Assembly: GCA_036824505.1 (NCBI GenBank)
Contig: DAITAA010000007.1
Span: 58,127 to 122,126 of the forward strand
Reading direction: 5' to 3'
DNA: 64,000 bases
From: SCUD01 sp036824505
Lineage (GTDB): Bacteria; Pseudomonadota; Gammaproteobacteria; Steroidobacterales; Steroidobacteraceae
In this document: positions 27,317 to 35,547 of the stretch, piece by piece
Position numbering within the stretch: the first letter of the stretch is position 1
Layout: every line of letters starts with the position of its first letter
Notes under the pieces: model-generated
Database searches by the model: none
What the model was told of the DNA's origin: nothing
Seen by the model: only the letters and a program-made list of their open reading frames with translations
Program-made: the position numbers and the translations under genes

Positions 27317-28441
27317 ATGCGAAATGAATTCCGTTTTGGGCTGCTGGCCGCGACCATCGTCATGCTGTCCGCATGCGGCGGCAAGAAGGAAGAGGCCGTC
27401 GAGGCGCCGAAGCCTGAAGACAAGGTCCTGTTCGTCTACAACTGGTCGGACTACATCGGCGAGAAAACCATCGCAGATTTCGAGGCGAAGACCGGCATCA
27501 AGGTCACCTATGACGTGTTCGACTCCAACGAGGTGTTGGAGACCAAGCTGCTGGCAGGCCGCACCGGCTACGACGTGGTAGTCCCCTCGGCCAACTTCCT
27601 CGAGCGCCAGATCAAGGCCGACGTGTTCCTGAAACTCGACAAGACGAAGCTGCCGAACCTCGTGAACATGGATCCGGAAATCATGCAGCGTGTCGCTTTG
27701 CACGATCCCGGCAACGAGCACTCCATCAACTATCTGTGGGGCACGACCGGCATCGGCTACAACCCGGATCTGGTCAAGAAAGCGCTCGGCACCGATACGA
27801 TCGACAGCTGGAGTGCGATCTTCGATCCGGCCAATGCCAAGAAGCTCGCGAAATGCGGCATTTCGATGCTCGATGCGCCGAGTGAGGTAATGGATTCCGT
27901 GCTGATCTACCTGGGCCGCGATCCGAACAGCGAAAAGGCCGAGGACCTGGCGGCGGCGGAAGAGGTGCTGATGAAGGTTCGCCCATACGTTCGCTACTTC
28001 CATTCATCGCAGTACATCAACGACCTCGCGACCGGCGAGATCTGTGTGTCGCTCGGCTGGAGCGGCGATGCGCTGATGGCCCGCACCCGGGGTGGAGAAG
28101 CCGCGAAGCCGGTCAATGTTGCCTACGTGATCCCGAAGGAAGGCGCCATCATGTGGTTCGACATGCTGGCGATCCCGGCTGACGCGCCGCACCCGAACAA
28201 CGCGCATGCCTTCCTGAACTTCATCATGGAACCGGAACAGGCAGCGGCCATCAGCAACTATGTCTCCTATGCGAATGGCAATTCAGCCTCGCTGCCCTTT
28301 GTTGACGACAGCATCAAGAACGATCCTTCCGTCTATCCGACCGAAGAGGTTAAGAAGAAGCTGCACCCGCACCTGGCGGAGTCGCAGGAATTCAGCCGCG
28401 ATCTGAACCGCGCCTGGACCCGCGTCCGTACCGGGCAGTAA
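27317..28441 (+). CDS. potF: Polyamine ABC transporter substrate-binding lipoprotein (PotF/SpuD-like)
   Basis: 374 residues from the ATG at 27317, preceded by GAGAGAGG. The signal ends in VMLSAC, so Cys20 is the lipid anchor; most Gram-negative PotF proteins are soluble, so this one is tethered. The mature domain (VLFVYNWSDYIGEKTIADFEA) is the class I polyamine-binding fold, with Trp and Asp/Glu residues for amine binding. It delivers putrescine or spermidine to the permeases encoded downstream. Only one binding protein is present, where Pseudomonas has spuD and spuE. Confidence 0.92.
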   Translation: MRNEFRFGLLAATIVMLSACGGKKEEAVEAPKPEDKVLFVYNWSDYIGEKTIADFEAKTGIKVTYDVFDSNEVLETKLLAGRTGYDVVVPSANFLERQIKADVFLKLDKTKLPNLVNMDPEIMQRVALHDPGNEHSINYLWGTTGIGYNPDLVKKALGTDTIDSWSAIFDPANAKKLAKCGISMLDAPSEVMDSVLIYLGRDPNSEKAEDLAAAEEVLMKVRPYVRYFHSSQYINDLATGEICVSLGWSGDALMARTRGGEAAKPVNVAYVIPKEGAIMWFDMLAIPADAPHPNNAHAFLNFIMEPEQAAAISNYVSYANGNSASLPFVDDSIKNDPSVYPTEEVKKKLHPHLAESQEFSRDLNRAWTRVRTGQ

Positions 28442-28457
28442 GCGCGCATTGAGCGAT

Positions 28458-28486
28458 AGCCCCGGCGAGCCTGGCTCGCCGGGGCT
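28458..28486 (+). other. Intercistronic stem-loop between potF and potG
   Basis: A perfect 13-bp stem (AGCCCCGGCGAGC and its complement) closed by a 3-base loop, 17 bases after the potF stop. There is no T-run, so it is not a standard terminator. Such hairpins behind a binding-protein gene usually protect the upstream mRNA or attenuate downstream genes, giving more binding protein than transporter. Confidence 0.75.
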
Positions 28487-28510
28487 GAATCGGAGAGGGG
28501 GATCATTCCC

Positions 28511-29656
28511 ATGGCCAATCCGCGCCAGGAACAACGCAGCGAGCCCTGGAAGGAACAGGGCGCCACGCCCTACGTCCGGATCGACAAAGTCACCAAGAAA
28601 TTCGGCGATTTCGTCGCGGTAGACGACGTTACGCTCAACATCTACAAGGGCGAGATCTTCTGTCTGCTGGGCGGCTCGGGCTGCGGCAAGACGACGCTGC
28701 TTCGGATGATGGCGGGTTTCGAGGCGCCGACTGCCGGCTCGATCTGGCTCGACGGCGTGGACATCACTGCGATGCCGCCCTACGAGCGGCCGGTCAACAT
28801 GATGTTCCAGTCCTATGCATTGTTCCCGCACATGACGGTCCAGAAGAACGTCGCATTCGGGCTGCACCAGGACAAGCTGCCAAGAAGCGAGATCGACGCG
28901 CGCGTCGCCGAAATGCTGAAGCTCGTGCGCATGGAGCAATTCGCCAAGCGCGCGCCGCATCAGCTTTCAGGCGGCCAGCGCCAGCGAGTCGCGCTCGCCC
29001 GCTCGCTGGTCAAGCGTCCGAAACTCCTGCTGCTCGATGAGCCATTGGCTGCGCTCGACAAGAAGCTGCGCGAGCACACGCAGTTCGAACTGATCAACAT
29101 CCAGGAGACGCTCGGCGTCACTTTTGTGGTCGTTACGCACGACCAGGAAGAGGCTATGACGCTGGCAACGCGCATCGGCGTGATGAATCACGGGGAAATA
29201 GTCCAGGTTGGCACGCCGACCGATATCTATGAATACCCGAGCACGCGCTTCGTCGCCGATTTCATCGGTTCGGTCAACATGTTCGAGGGACGGCTGATCG
29301 AGGATGAGCCCGATTACGTGCGTGTCGAATCGGCTGACCTGGGCGGTGTATTTCACGTCGGCCACGGCGTCAGCGCGGCCCCGAATGCCACAGTCTGGGT
29401 CGCGTTGCGACCTGAGAAGATCCACATCTCGCGCGAACGGCCGGATGGCGAAGGCGACAACCGGGTTGCCGGCGTAGTCTCCGAGATTGCTTATCTCGGT
29501 GACCAGTCCGTTTACCTCGTGAAACTCGGCAGCGGGCGCCAGGTCCGCGTCACGCAGCCAAATACCGTGCGGCAGTCCGTCGGCGGCCGCATCAGCTGGG
29601 ATGAGTCCGTGTGGCTGTCCTGGGATTCCTCGAGCCCGGTGGTGGTCACGCAGTGA
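28511..29656 (+). CDS. potG: Polyamine ABC transporter ATP-binding protein
   Basis: 381 residues. Walker A GGSGCGKTT starts at residue 54 with Lys60; the signature is LSGGQRQR; Walker B LLLLDEP holds Asp176/Glu177; the H-loop is VVTHDQEEA. A C-terminal TOBE-like domain (about 280-380) completes the PotA/PotG/SpuF architecture. It powers polyamine uptake. It overlaps the permease gene by 4 bases (GTGA). Confidence 0.94.
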   Translation: MANPRQEQRSEPWKEQGATPYVRIDKVTKKFGDFVAVDDVTLNIYKGEIFCLLGGSGCGKTTLLRMMAGFEAPTAGSIWLDGVDITAMPPYERPVNMMFQSYALFPHMTVQKNVAFGLHQDKLPRSEIDARVAEMLKLVRMEQFAKRAPHQLSGGQRQRVALARSLVKRPKLLLLDEPLAALDKKLREHTQFELINIQETLGVTFVVVTHDQEEAMTLATRIGVMNHGEIVQVGTPTDIYEYPSTRFVADFIGSVNMFEGRLIEDEPDYVRVESADLGGVFHVGHGVSAAPNATVWVALRPEKIHISRERPDGEGDNRVAGVVSEIAYLGDQSVYLVKLGSGRQVRVTQPNTVRQSVGGRISWDESVWLSWDSSSPVVVTQ

Positions 29657-30654
29657 GCCGCAACGGCAGCGATATGCGGGTCAGCTCGCCGTTTGTGCTG
29701 GCGGAACTGATGGCATGGATCAAGGCTCTCGGGCCCTATCGCTGGGCCAGCAACAGGCTCAGGGGCTGGGGCGTGACCGGGCGCACGGCCGTTACCAGCG
29801 TGCCCTACCTTTGGCTGCTGCTGTTCTTCTTCGTGCCGTTCCTGATCGTGTTCAAGATCTCGGTCTCCGATATACGGCTGGGAATGCCACCCTACGAGCC
29901 GCTCATCACCTGGGCGTCCTCGCAGGTCATGGAATTCAAGGTCAACCTGGGCAACTATGCATTTCTCTGGCAAGACGCCCTTTACCGGAACGCTTACGCG
30001 AATTCGATCGTGACCGCGGCGTTCTCGACGATCCTGTGCCTGCTGATCGGTTATCCGATGGCTTATGGCATTGCGCGCTCGAGGCCTTCCTGGCGCAATC
30101 TGCTGTTGCTGCTGGTGATGCTGCCGTTCTGGACTTCGTTTCTGCTGCGCGTTTATGCCTGGATCGGCATCCTCAAGAACAACGGGCTGATCAACAACCT
30201 GTTGATGTCCTTGGGCGTCATCGACGAGCCGATCGTGATGCTGCAGACCAACTTCGCGGTCTATCTCGGCATCGTCTATTCCTACCTGCCCTTCATGGTA
30301 CTGCCGTTGTACACCGCCATCGAGAAGCTCGACCTGACGCTGCTGGAGGCTGCTGCCGATCTCGGCTGCCGGCCGACCAAAGCGTTCTTCAAGATCACGC
30401 TGCCGCTGACCAAGGGCGGCATCATCGCGGGCAGCATGCTGGTGTTCATCCCTGCGGTCGGTGAGTTCGTGATCCCGGCGCTCCTCGGCGGTCCGGGCTC
30501 GCTGATGATTGGCCGGGTGCTATGGGAGGAGTTCTTCAATAACCGCTCATGGCCGATCGCAAGCGCGGTCGCAATCGCGATGCTGGTGTTGCTCGTGTTC
30601 CCGATCTGGATCCTGCAGCGCGTGCAGGGCCGGGAAATGGGAGCGCACCGATGA
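29653..30654 (+). CDS. potH: Polyamine ABC transporter permease (PotH/PotB-like)
   Basis: 333 residues from the GTG at 29653, overlapping the potG stop; ATG at 29674 is an alternative. Six membrane segments are visible, with the EAA loop (EAAADLGCRPTKAFFKITLPL) that contacts the ATPase and a periplasmic loop after the first helix. It pairs with the next gene to form the channel. Confidence 0.92.
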   Translation: MSRNGSDMRVSSPFVLAELMAWIKALGPYRWASNRLRGWGVTGRTAVTSVPYLWLLLFFFVPFLIVFKISVSDIRLGMPPYEPLITWASSQVMEFKVNLGNYAFLWQDALYRNAYANSIVTAAFSTILCLLIGYPMAYGIARSRPSWRNLLLLLVMLPFWTSFLLRVYAWIGILKNNGLINNLLMSLGVIDEPIVMLQTNFAVYLGIVYSYLPFMVLPLYTAIEKLDLTLLEAAADLGCRPTKAFFKITLPLTKGGIIAGSMLVFIPAVGEFVIPALLGGPGSLMIGRVLWEEFFNNRSWPIASAVAIAMLVLLVFPIWILQRVQGREMGAHR

Positions 30655-31493
30655 ACCAGCGGCGTTCGTTCTTCGTGCTGACGATGATGGCTTTCGGATT
30701 CGCGTTCCTGTACATCCCGATCCTGTCGCTGATCGTTTACTCGTTCAACGAGTCGCGTCTGGTGACGGTCTGGGGCGGCTTTTCGACCAAGTGGTACGTC
30801 GAATTGCTGAGCAACGAGCCGATCAAGCAGGCGGCATGGCTGTCATTTCGGATTGCCACGATGAACGCGACCGGAGCGACGATTCTCGGAACGCTCGCGG
30901 GCCTGGCACTCGCGCGCTTCGGCCGCTTCCGCAGCCGTTCGTTGCTGGCGGGCCTGACGACGGCGCCACTCGTGATGCCCGAGGTGATCACCGGCCTGTC
31001 AATGCTGCTCCTGTTCGTCGCGATGGAGCAGTTGTTCGGCTGGCCGGAAGGGCGGGGCATCACGACCATCACGATCGCGCACATCACGTTCTCGATGGCC
31101 TACGTCACCGTGGTCGTACAGTCGCGGCTCGCCACGCTCGACGAATCGCTGGAGGAAGCGGCGCTCGACCTGGGGGCACGACCGGCCAAGGTCTTCTTCC
31201 TGATCACGCTGCCGATCATCATGCCCGCGATACTCGCCGGCTGGCTGCTGGCCTTCACGCTGTCCTGGGATGACCTGGTAATCACCAGTTTCGTCAATGG
31301 CCCGGGTTCCAGCACGCTGCCGGTGCTGATCTTCTCGAAAGTGCGGTTGGGCGTCAGCCCCGACATCAACGCGCTCGCGACCGTGCTCGTGCTGATCGTT
31401 GCAGTGGGTATCGTCACCGCCGGTATCCTGATGCAACGCCAGCAGGCACGGCGCGAACGGGACGTGCAGCAGGCGATCGCCGGCAATCAATGA
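30651..31493 (+). CDS. potI: Polyamine ABC transporter permease (PotI/PotC-like)
   Basis: 280 residues from the ATG at 30651, overlapping potH by 4 bases. The N-terminus FAFLYIPILSLIVYSFNESR and the EAA loop EAALDLGARPAKVFFLITLPI are standard for PotC/PotI permeases. The C-terminal tail is charged (RQQARRERDVQQ). It overlaps the aminotransferase gene by 4 bases, so the operon continues. Confidence 0.92.
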   Translation: MNQRRSFFVLTMMAFGFAFLYIPILSLIVYSFNESRLVTVWGGFSTKWYVELLSNEPIKQAAWLSFRIATMNATGATILGTLAGLALARFGRFRSRSLLAGLTTAPLVMPEVITGLSMLLLFVAMEQLFGWPEGRGITTITIAHITFSMAYVTVVVQSRLATLDESLEEAALDLGARPAKVFFLITLPIIMPAILAGWLLAFTLSWDDLVITSFVNGPGSSTLPVLIFSKVRLGVSPDINALATVLVLIVAVGIVTAGILMQRQQARRERDVQQAIAGNQ

Positions 31494-32641
31494 TGCAACT
31501 GCCGGACAGCAAACTGCCCGGCGTCGGCACGACGATCTTCTCGGTCATGTCGCGGCTCGCGAATGAGGCGGGCGCGATCAACCTCGGCCAGGGGTTCCCG
31601 GACTTCCAGCCGCCCGCGCGCCTCTGCGCGCTGATCGCGGAGCATCTGGCCGCGGGACACAACCAGTACGCGCCGATGCCGGGACTGCCGGCACTCTGCG
31701 ACGTCATTGCCACGCAGGCGCGGCGCCGGCAGGGCCTCTCAATCGATGCCGCGAACGAAATCACGATCACGGCTGGCGGCACCGAGGCCTTGTTTGCCGC
31801 GATTCACGCCGTCGTGCGCCCGAGTGACGAGGTTGTGATGCTCGACCCGTCCTATGATTCCTATGGGCCGGCGGCTGAACTGGCGGGCGCGCGCCTGCGG
31901 CGCGTGCCATTGCGGATGCCGGATTTCGGCATCGACTACGATCAGCTTGCGGCTGCGGTCGGTCCGCGCACCCGGCTGCTGATCGTCAATACGCCCCACA
32001 ATCCGACCGGCGCGGTGTTGACCACGGACGACTGGCAACGCATCGCCGACCTGCTCGAGCCGACCGGGGCGCTGGTGCTGTCCGACGAGGTCTACGAAGG
32101 CCTCGTTTATGACGGCAGGCGCCATTCAAGCGTGCTCTCGAACGAGCGTCTGCGTGGCCGAAGCTTCGCCGTCTTCTCATTCGGCAAGGTCTATAACGCC
32201 ACCGGCTGGAAGGTCGGCTACTGCGTGGCGGCGCCCGAGCTCACCGCGGAATTCCGCAAGGTGCACCAGTTCCTGACGTTTTCCGTGTCGACGCCGGTCC
32301 AGCACGCGCTTGCGGACTTCATGCGCGAGGAGCCGGCATTCCTTGACGGCTTGGCGCCGTTCTACCAGGCCCGCCGGGACCGTTTTGCCACGCTGCTCAA
32401 TGGTTCACGCCTCGCATTGCGCCCGGTCGCCGGCACCTATTTCCAGCTCGCGGACTACGGGGCAGTGTCCGACGAGCCGGACATCGAATTCTGCATGCGA
32501 TTGATCCGCGAACACGGGGTCGCGGCGATTCCGTTGTCGCCATTCTGTGCGGGGCCGCTGCAGGCCCGGCTCGTGCGTTTCTGTTTCGCCAAGGAGGACG
32601 TGACACTCGAGCGGGCTGCAGAACGGCTCAGGAATGTCTAG
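31490..32641 (+). CDS. ybdL: Methionine/KMTB-type aminotransferase (YbdL-like, class I/II)
   Basis: 383 residues, closely resembling E. coli YbdL from SKLPGVGTTIFSVM at the N-terminus to the final FCFAKEDVTLERAAERL. The PLP lysine is in SFGKVYNATGWKVGYC and VNTPHNPTGA contacts the cofactor. YbdL prefers methionine, phenylalanine and related 2-oxo acids. Position at the end of the polyamine operon suggests a link to the methylthio group left over from spermidine synthesis (methionine salvage), but this is inference. Convergent with the stress-protein gene. Confidence 0.87.
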   Translation: MMQLPDSKLPGVGTTIFSVMSRLANEAGAINLGQGFPDFQPPARLCALIAEHLAAGHNQYAPMPGLPALCDVIATQARRRQGLSIDAANEITITAGGTEALFAAIHAVVRPSDEVVMLDPSYDSYGPAAELAGARLRRVPLRMPDFGIDYDQLAAAVGPRTRLLIVNTPHNPTGAVLTTDDWQRIADLLEPTGALVLSDEVYEGLVYDGRRHSSVLSNERLRGRSFAVFSFGKVYNATGWKVGYCVAAPELTAEFRKVHQFLTFSVSTPVQHALADFMREEPAFLDGLAPFYQARRDRFATLLNGSRLALRPVAGTYFQLADYGAVSDEPDIEFCMRLIREHGVAAIPLSPFCAGPLQARLVRFCFAKEDVTLERAAERLRNV

Positions 32642-32707
32642 ATCCGGAACAAACTTCCGTCTCCTGCCTGAACTCGCTGAGCGGTCTGCGGCCTGGGACG
32701 GTGCGGA

Positions 32708-33136
32708 CTACTTGTGGAGCCGTGCCACCGTCACCGGGCAATGCGCGCGGGCGAGGACATCGCTTGAGATCGAGCCAAGCATGAGCCGCGAAACACCGCT
32801 CTTGCCTCCCGTGCCGACCACGATGTGATCGATGCCGTTTTCCTCGGCGTAGACGACGATGGCCCGTCCGACGTCACGACTCTTCACGTTTACGCTCTTT
32901 GGCGCCTTCACGCCGGCCTTCTTGGCCTCCGCCACCGCGGAATCGACAACGCGTTTCAAGGTGGCGTTGTCCCAGAGATAGGTGGACATCCCGCCATGGC
33001 CATAACCGCCAAGCAGCTGGTTTACCGCGAGGAAGATGACATCTGCGTCCATGGCCTTCGCCAATTCCGCCGTCACGACGACTGCTGCCTTCGAATACTC
33101 AGTATCATCCACCGCACACAGGATTTTCTTGGTCAT
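32708..33136 (-). CDS. Universal stress protein (UspA family)
   Basis: 142 residues, one Usp domain. ILCAVDDTEYSKAA starts the fold; VGTGGKSGVSRLMLGSISSDVL is the ATP-binding G2xG9xGS motif, so this is the nucleotide-binding class. ACGGAGAA precedes the ATG. Soluble cytoplasmic; no partner gene. A 137-base gap without a gene separates it from the XRE regulator upstream on the same strand. Confidence 0.92.
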   Translation of the reverse strand: MTKKILCAVDDTEYSKAAVVVTAELAKAMDADVIFLAVNQLLGGYGHGGMSTYLWDNATLKRVVDSAVAEAKKAGVKAPKSVNVKSRDVGRAIVVYAEENGIDHIVVGTGGKSGVSRLMLGSISSDVLARAHCPVTVARLHK

Positions 33137-33273
33137 GATGATTCTCCGTGTCGCTAGCCGGCCGCGCAGGCTTGCATGTCGAGCGGCCGAGTTCTGCAGG
33201 CCCTCCCGAGCCCAGCAAGCTCCCCCTTTTGAAGGATTATACGACGACTGAGCCTGCCTGCGCTCCGTCCGGC

Positions 33274-33936
33274 TTAGGTCGCTCCTTCGGCTGTCTGTCC
33301 ATAGATGATGATGGAGAGCATGCGGATGGGCACCTTCACCAGCTTCTCGGGCCCATGTGCGATATCCCCGCGGAAGGTCAGGGAGTCGCCCGGACGCAGG
33401 TGGTAGCTGCGCTGCCCCAGCCGGTAGACGATCTTACCGCTGAGGACGTGGATGAACTCGGTCCCCGGGTGTTCGAATCCGGGGAACACCTCGCTCTTGT
33501 CAGTGAGGGTCACCAGGAAGGGTTCGAAGACCTTGTACGGCCCGCGCTGCGCTGCCAGAAGGTGATAGGTGTGGCCGCGCCTCGTTCCGCGCCGCACCAC
33601 CTCAAGGCCCTGACCGGCAGGCACGAGTTGCGCATCCTCATCCTCGATGCCGATCTCCTGCAGCAGGTGAGATGGCCGTATGCCGAGCGCGCCTGCCAGC
33701 GAAACGATCGTTTCGAGGCTCGGGCTGGTGCGTCCCGTTTCAAGCCGGCTCAGCATGGCTGCGCTGATGCCCGCGCGCGTGGCAACTTCGGCCAGGGTCA
33801 GGCCCTGACTGTCGCGAATGCGTCTGGCCACCCGGCCGAGTTCCCCTGCCGAGCTGTACGCGCGGGTCGCCGTGCCCGTCGCCGGCGTCAAGGATTTCGC
33901 GGACTTACGGCCCGGGCGCTGTCCTGCCTTATGCAT
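33274..33936 (-). CDS. XRE-family regulator with C-terminal cupin domain
   Basis: 220 residues: a basic, poorly conserved N-terminal arm (about 1-30), an HTH_3 domain (LTLAEVATRAGISAAMLSRLETGRTSPSLETI, about 47-80) and a cupin barrel (HPGTEFIHVLSGKIVYRL...GDSLTFRGDIAHGPEKL). This is the PuuR-like architecture. It is divergent from the soxB-mgsC operon across 82 bases containing a perfect palindrome, so it is the likely regulator of methylamine use, sensing a small metabolite in its cupin domain. A role in the polyamine locus is less likely because of distance. Confidence 0.88.
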   Translation of the reverse strand: MHKAGQRPGRKSAKSLTPATGTATRAYSSAGELGRVARRIRDSQGLTLAEVATRAGISAAMLSRLETGRTSPSLETIVSLAGALGIRPSHLLQEIGIEDEDAQLVPAGQGLEVVRRGTRRGHTYHLLAAQRGPYKVFEPFLVTLTDKSEVFPGFEHPGTEFIHVLSGKIVYRLGQRSYHLRPGDSLTFRGDIAHGPEKLVKVPIRMLSIIIYGQTAEGAT

Positions 33937-33949
33937 GACAATTACTATT

Positions 33950-33966
33950 GTTGCATGTCATGCAAC
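33950..33966. promoter_or_regulatory. Perfect palindromic operator between the XRE-cupin gene and soxB
   Basis: GTTGCATG-T-CATGCAAC is an exact 8-bp inverted repeat with one central base, 13 bases upstream of the regulator ATG. A partial half-site (ATGCATGACA) lies at 33931-33940 over the start codon. The palindrome overlaps TTGCAT, which together with TGCTACACA (33971-33979, extended -10, 17-base spacing) makes a plausible soxB promoter. Binding here could control both directions. Confidence 0.65.
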
Positions 33967-33979
33967 TTGGTGCTACACA
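33951..33979 (+). promoter_or_regulatory. Candidate promoter of the methylamine (soxB-mgsC) operon
   Basis: -35 TTGCAT (33951-33956), 17 bases, -10 TACACA (33974-33979) with the extended TGC just before it. It points toward soxB, whose ATG is 39 bases downstream. The -35 lies inside the palindrome, as expected for a repressor-controlled promoter. Confidence 0.4.
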
Positions 33980-34018
33980 GGCATTGCTTGCCATTCCATC
34001 CCAAGTACTGCACCCGCG

Positions 34019-35275
34019 ATGCCGTGGCGTCTCCTTAGATTTGCACTGTCTTCGCGTCACCCCGAGCCGCGCATGTTCACGCGGCACGAGCGGCTGAAGA
34101 GCTCCTACGATGTCGTCATCATCGGAGCGGGCGGACACGGCCTGGCTGCCGCCTACTATCTCGCCCGCGACCACGGGATCAGCAATGTGGCCGTGCTCGA
34201 CCAGGGCTACATCGGCGGCGGCAACACCGGACGCAACACGACCATCATCCGTTCGAATTACCTGACGCCCGAGGGCGTCAGGTTCTACGACGAGAGCGTG
34301 CGCTTGTGGCAGGACCTGTCGCAGGACTTTGACCTCAATCTCTTCTACTCGGAACGCGGGCATTTCACGCTGGCCCATACGGACTCGGCAATGCGCACCA
34401 TGCGCTGGCGCGCCGAGGTGAACAAGCACTTTGGCATCAACAGCGAGGCGGTCGACGCGAAGGCCGTTGCCGAGGCGATTCCCATGATGGATCTCAACTG
34501 CGGCGGACACTCACCGCCGGTGCTCGGTGCGCTCTACCATGCGCCCGGGGCCATCGCGCGCCACGACACGGTGGCCTGGGGTTACGGTCGCGGCGCCGAC
34601 CGGCGCGGCGTCGAGATTCACCAGGATACGCGGGTGCTGGGTATCGAGCTCGAGGACCGTGGATCGGGTCGGGCGGTCGTGGGTGTGCGCACGAACCGCG
34701 GTCATATCGCAACCCGCAAACTGCTGTGCGCGGTTGCCGGATCCACGCCCGGCGTGCTCGCGATGGTCGGCCTGCGATCGCCAATCTACATCCACCCATT
34801 GCAGGCGATGGTCTCGGAACCGCTCAAGCCCTGGCTGGATCCGATCATCGTTTCAGGTTCGCTGCACGTCTATGTCAGCCAGTCGGCGCGCGGCGAACTC
34901 GTGATGGGCGCCTCGCTCGATCCCTATGAGCTGCACTCGACGCGTTCGACTCTCGACTTCGCGGAATCACTGAGCGCGCACATGCTCGAGCTCTTTCCGT
35001 TCCTGTCCGACGTCAGGATCGTGCGGCAGTGGGCCGGCATGGCGGACATGACGCCCGACTTCGCGCCGATCATGGGCAAGACACCGGTCAGCGGCTTCTA
35101 TCTGGATGCCGGCTGGGGCACCTGGGGGTTCAAGGCGACCCCGGTTTGCGGAAAGACAATGAGCTACACGGTTGCGAAGGATGAGGACCATGCGCTCATC
35201 CGCGGATTCGCCTTCGACCGCTTTGCGCGCTATGCATTGACGGGCGAGAAGGGCGCCGCCTCGGTCGGCCACTAG
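34019..35275 (+). CDS. soxB: Sarcosine oxidase beta-type subunit; probable N-methylglutamate dehydrogenase subunit A
   Basis: 418 residues from the ATG at 34019; the first residues WRLLRFALS align with SoxB N-termini, so the start is supported although no good ribosome-binding site is visible. FAD motif YDVVIIGAGGHGLAAAYYLARDHG and GGGNTGRNTTIIRSNYL, the latter a SoxB hallmark that includes the flavin-attachment region. It oxidises an N-methyl amino acid. Because gmaS and mgsABC follow in the same operon, the substrate is probably N-methylglutamate (mgdA) rather than sarcosine. Confidence 0.88.
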   Translation: MPWRLLRFALSSRHPEPRMFTRHERLKSSYDVVIIGAGGHGLAAAYYLARDHGISNVAVLDQGYIGGGNTGRNTTIIRSNYLTPEGVRFYDESVRLWQDLSQDFDLNLFYSERGHFTLAHTDSAMRTMRWRAEVNKHFGINSEAVDAKAVAEAIPMMDLNCGGHSPPVLGALYHAPGAIARHDTVAWGYGRGADRRGVEIHQDTRVLGIELEDRGSGRAVVGVRTNRGHIATRKLLCAVAGSTPGVLAMVGLRSPIYIHPLQAMVSEPLKPWLDPIIVSGSLHVYVSQSARGELVMGASLDPYELHSTRSTLDFAESLSAHMLELFPFLSDVRIVRQWAGMADMTPDFAPIMGKTPVSGFYLDAGWGTWGFKATPVCGKTMSYTVAKDEDHALIRGFAFDRFARYALTGEKGAASVGH

Positions 35276-35277
35276 CC

Positions 35278-35547
35278 ATGAAGATCCTGACCTGTCCGGT
35301 GAACGGCCCGCGCCCCATCAGCGAATTTGCCTATGGCGGCGAGCTGCGCGAGATGCCGGATCCAGCGCGCGCGACCGATGCCGAGTGGGCCGACTACGTC
35401 TTCAACCGCGACAGTGCGCCGGGCGTCAAGCGCGAGTGGTGGTGCCATACATCGAGTGGCGTGTGGTTCATCGCCGAGCGCGACACCGCATCCGACGTCG
35501 TGCTGCGCACCTTCCCGTATCTGAAATCGCCCGGGGGAGGCGCATGA
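35278..35547 (+). CDS. soxD: Sarcosine oxidase delta-type subunit; probable NMG dehydrogenase subunit B
   Basis: 89 residues. EWADYVFNRDSAPGV and WFIAERDT are SoxD family stretches. The zinc site of classical SoxD (CPxCG at the N-terminus and HxxxC later) is changed: the first motif reads CPVNG, and the later one WCHTSSGVWF lacks the usual Cys. It probably belongs to a variant that binds zinc weakly or not at all. Starts 2 bases after soxB and overlaps soxA by 4 bases. Confidence 0.87.
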   Translation: MKILTCPVNGPRPISEFAYGGELREMPDPARATDAEWADYVFNRDSAPGVKREWWCHTSSGVWFIAERDTASDVVLRTFPYLKSPGGGA

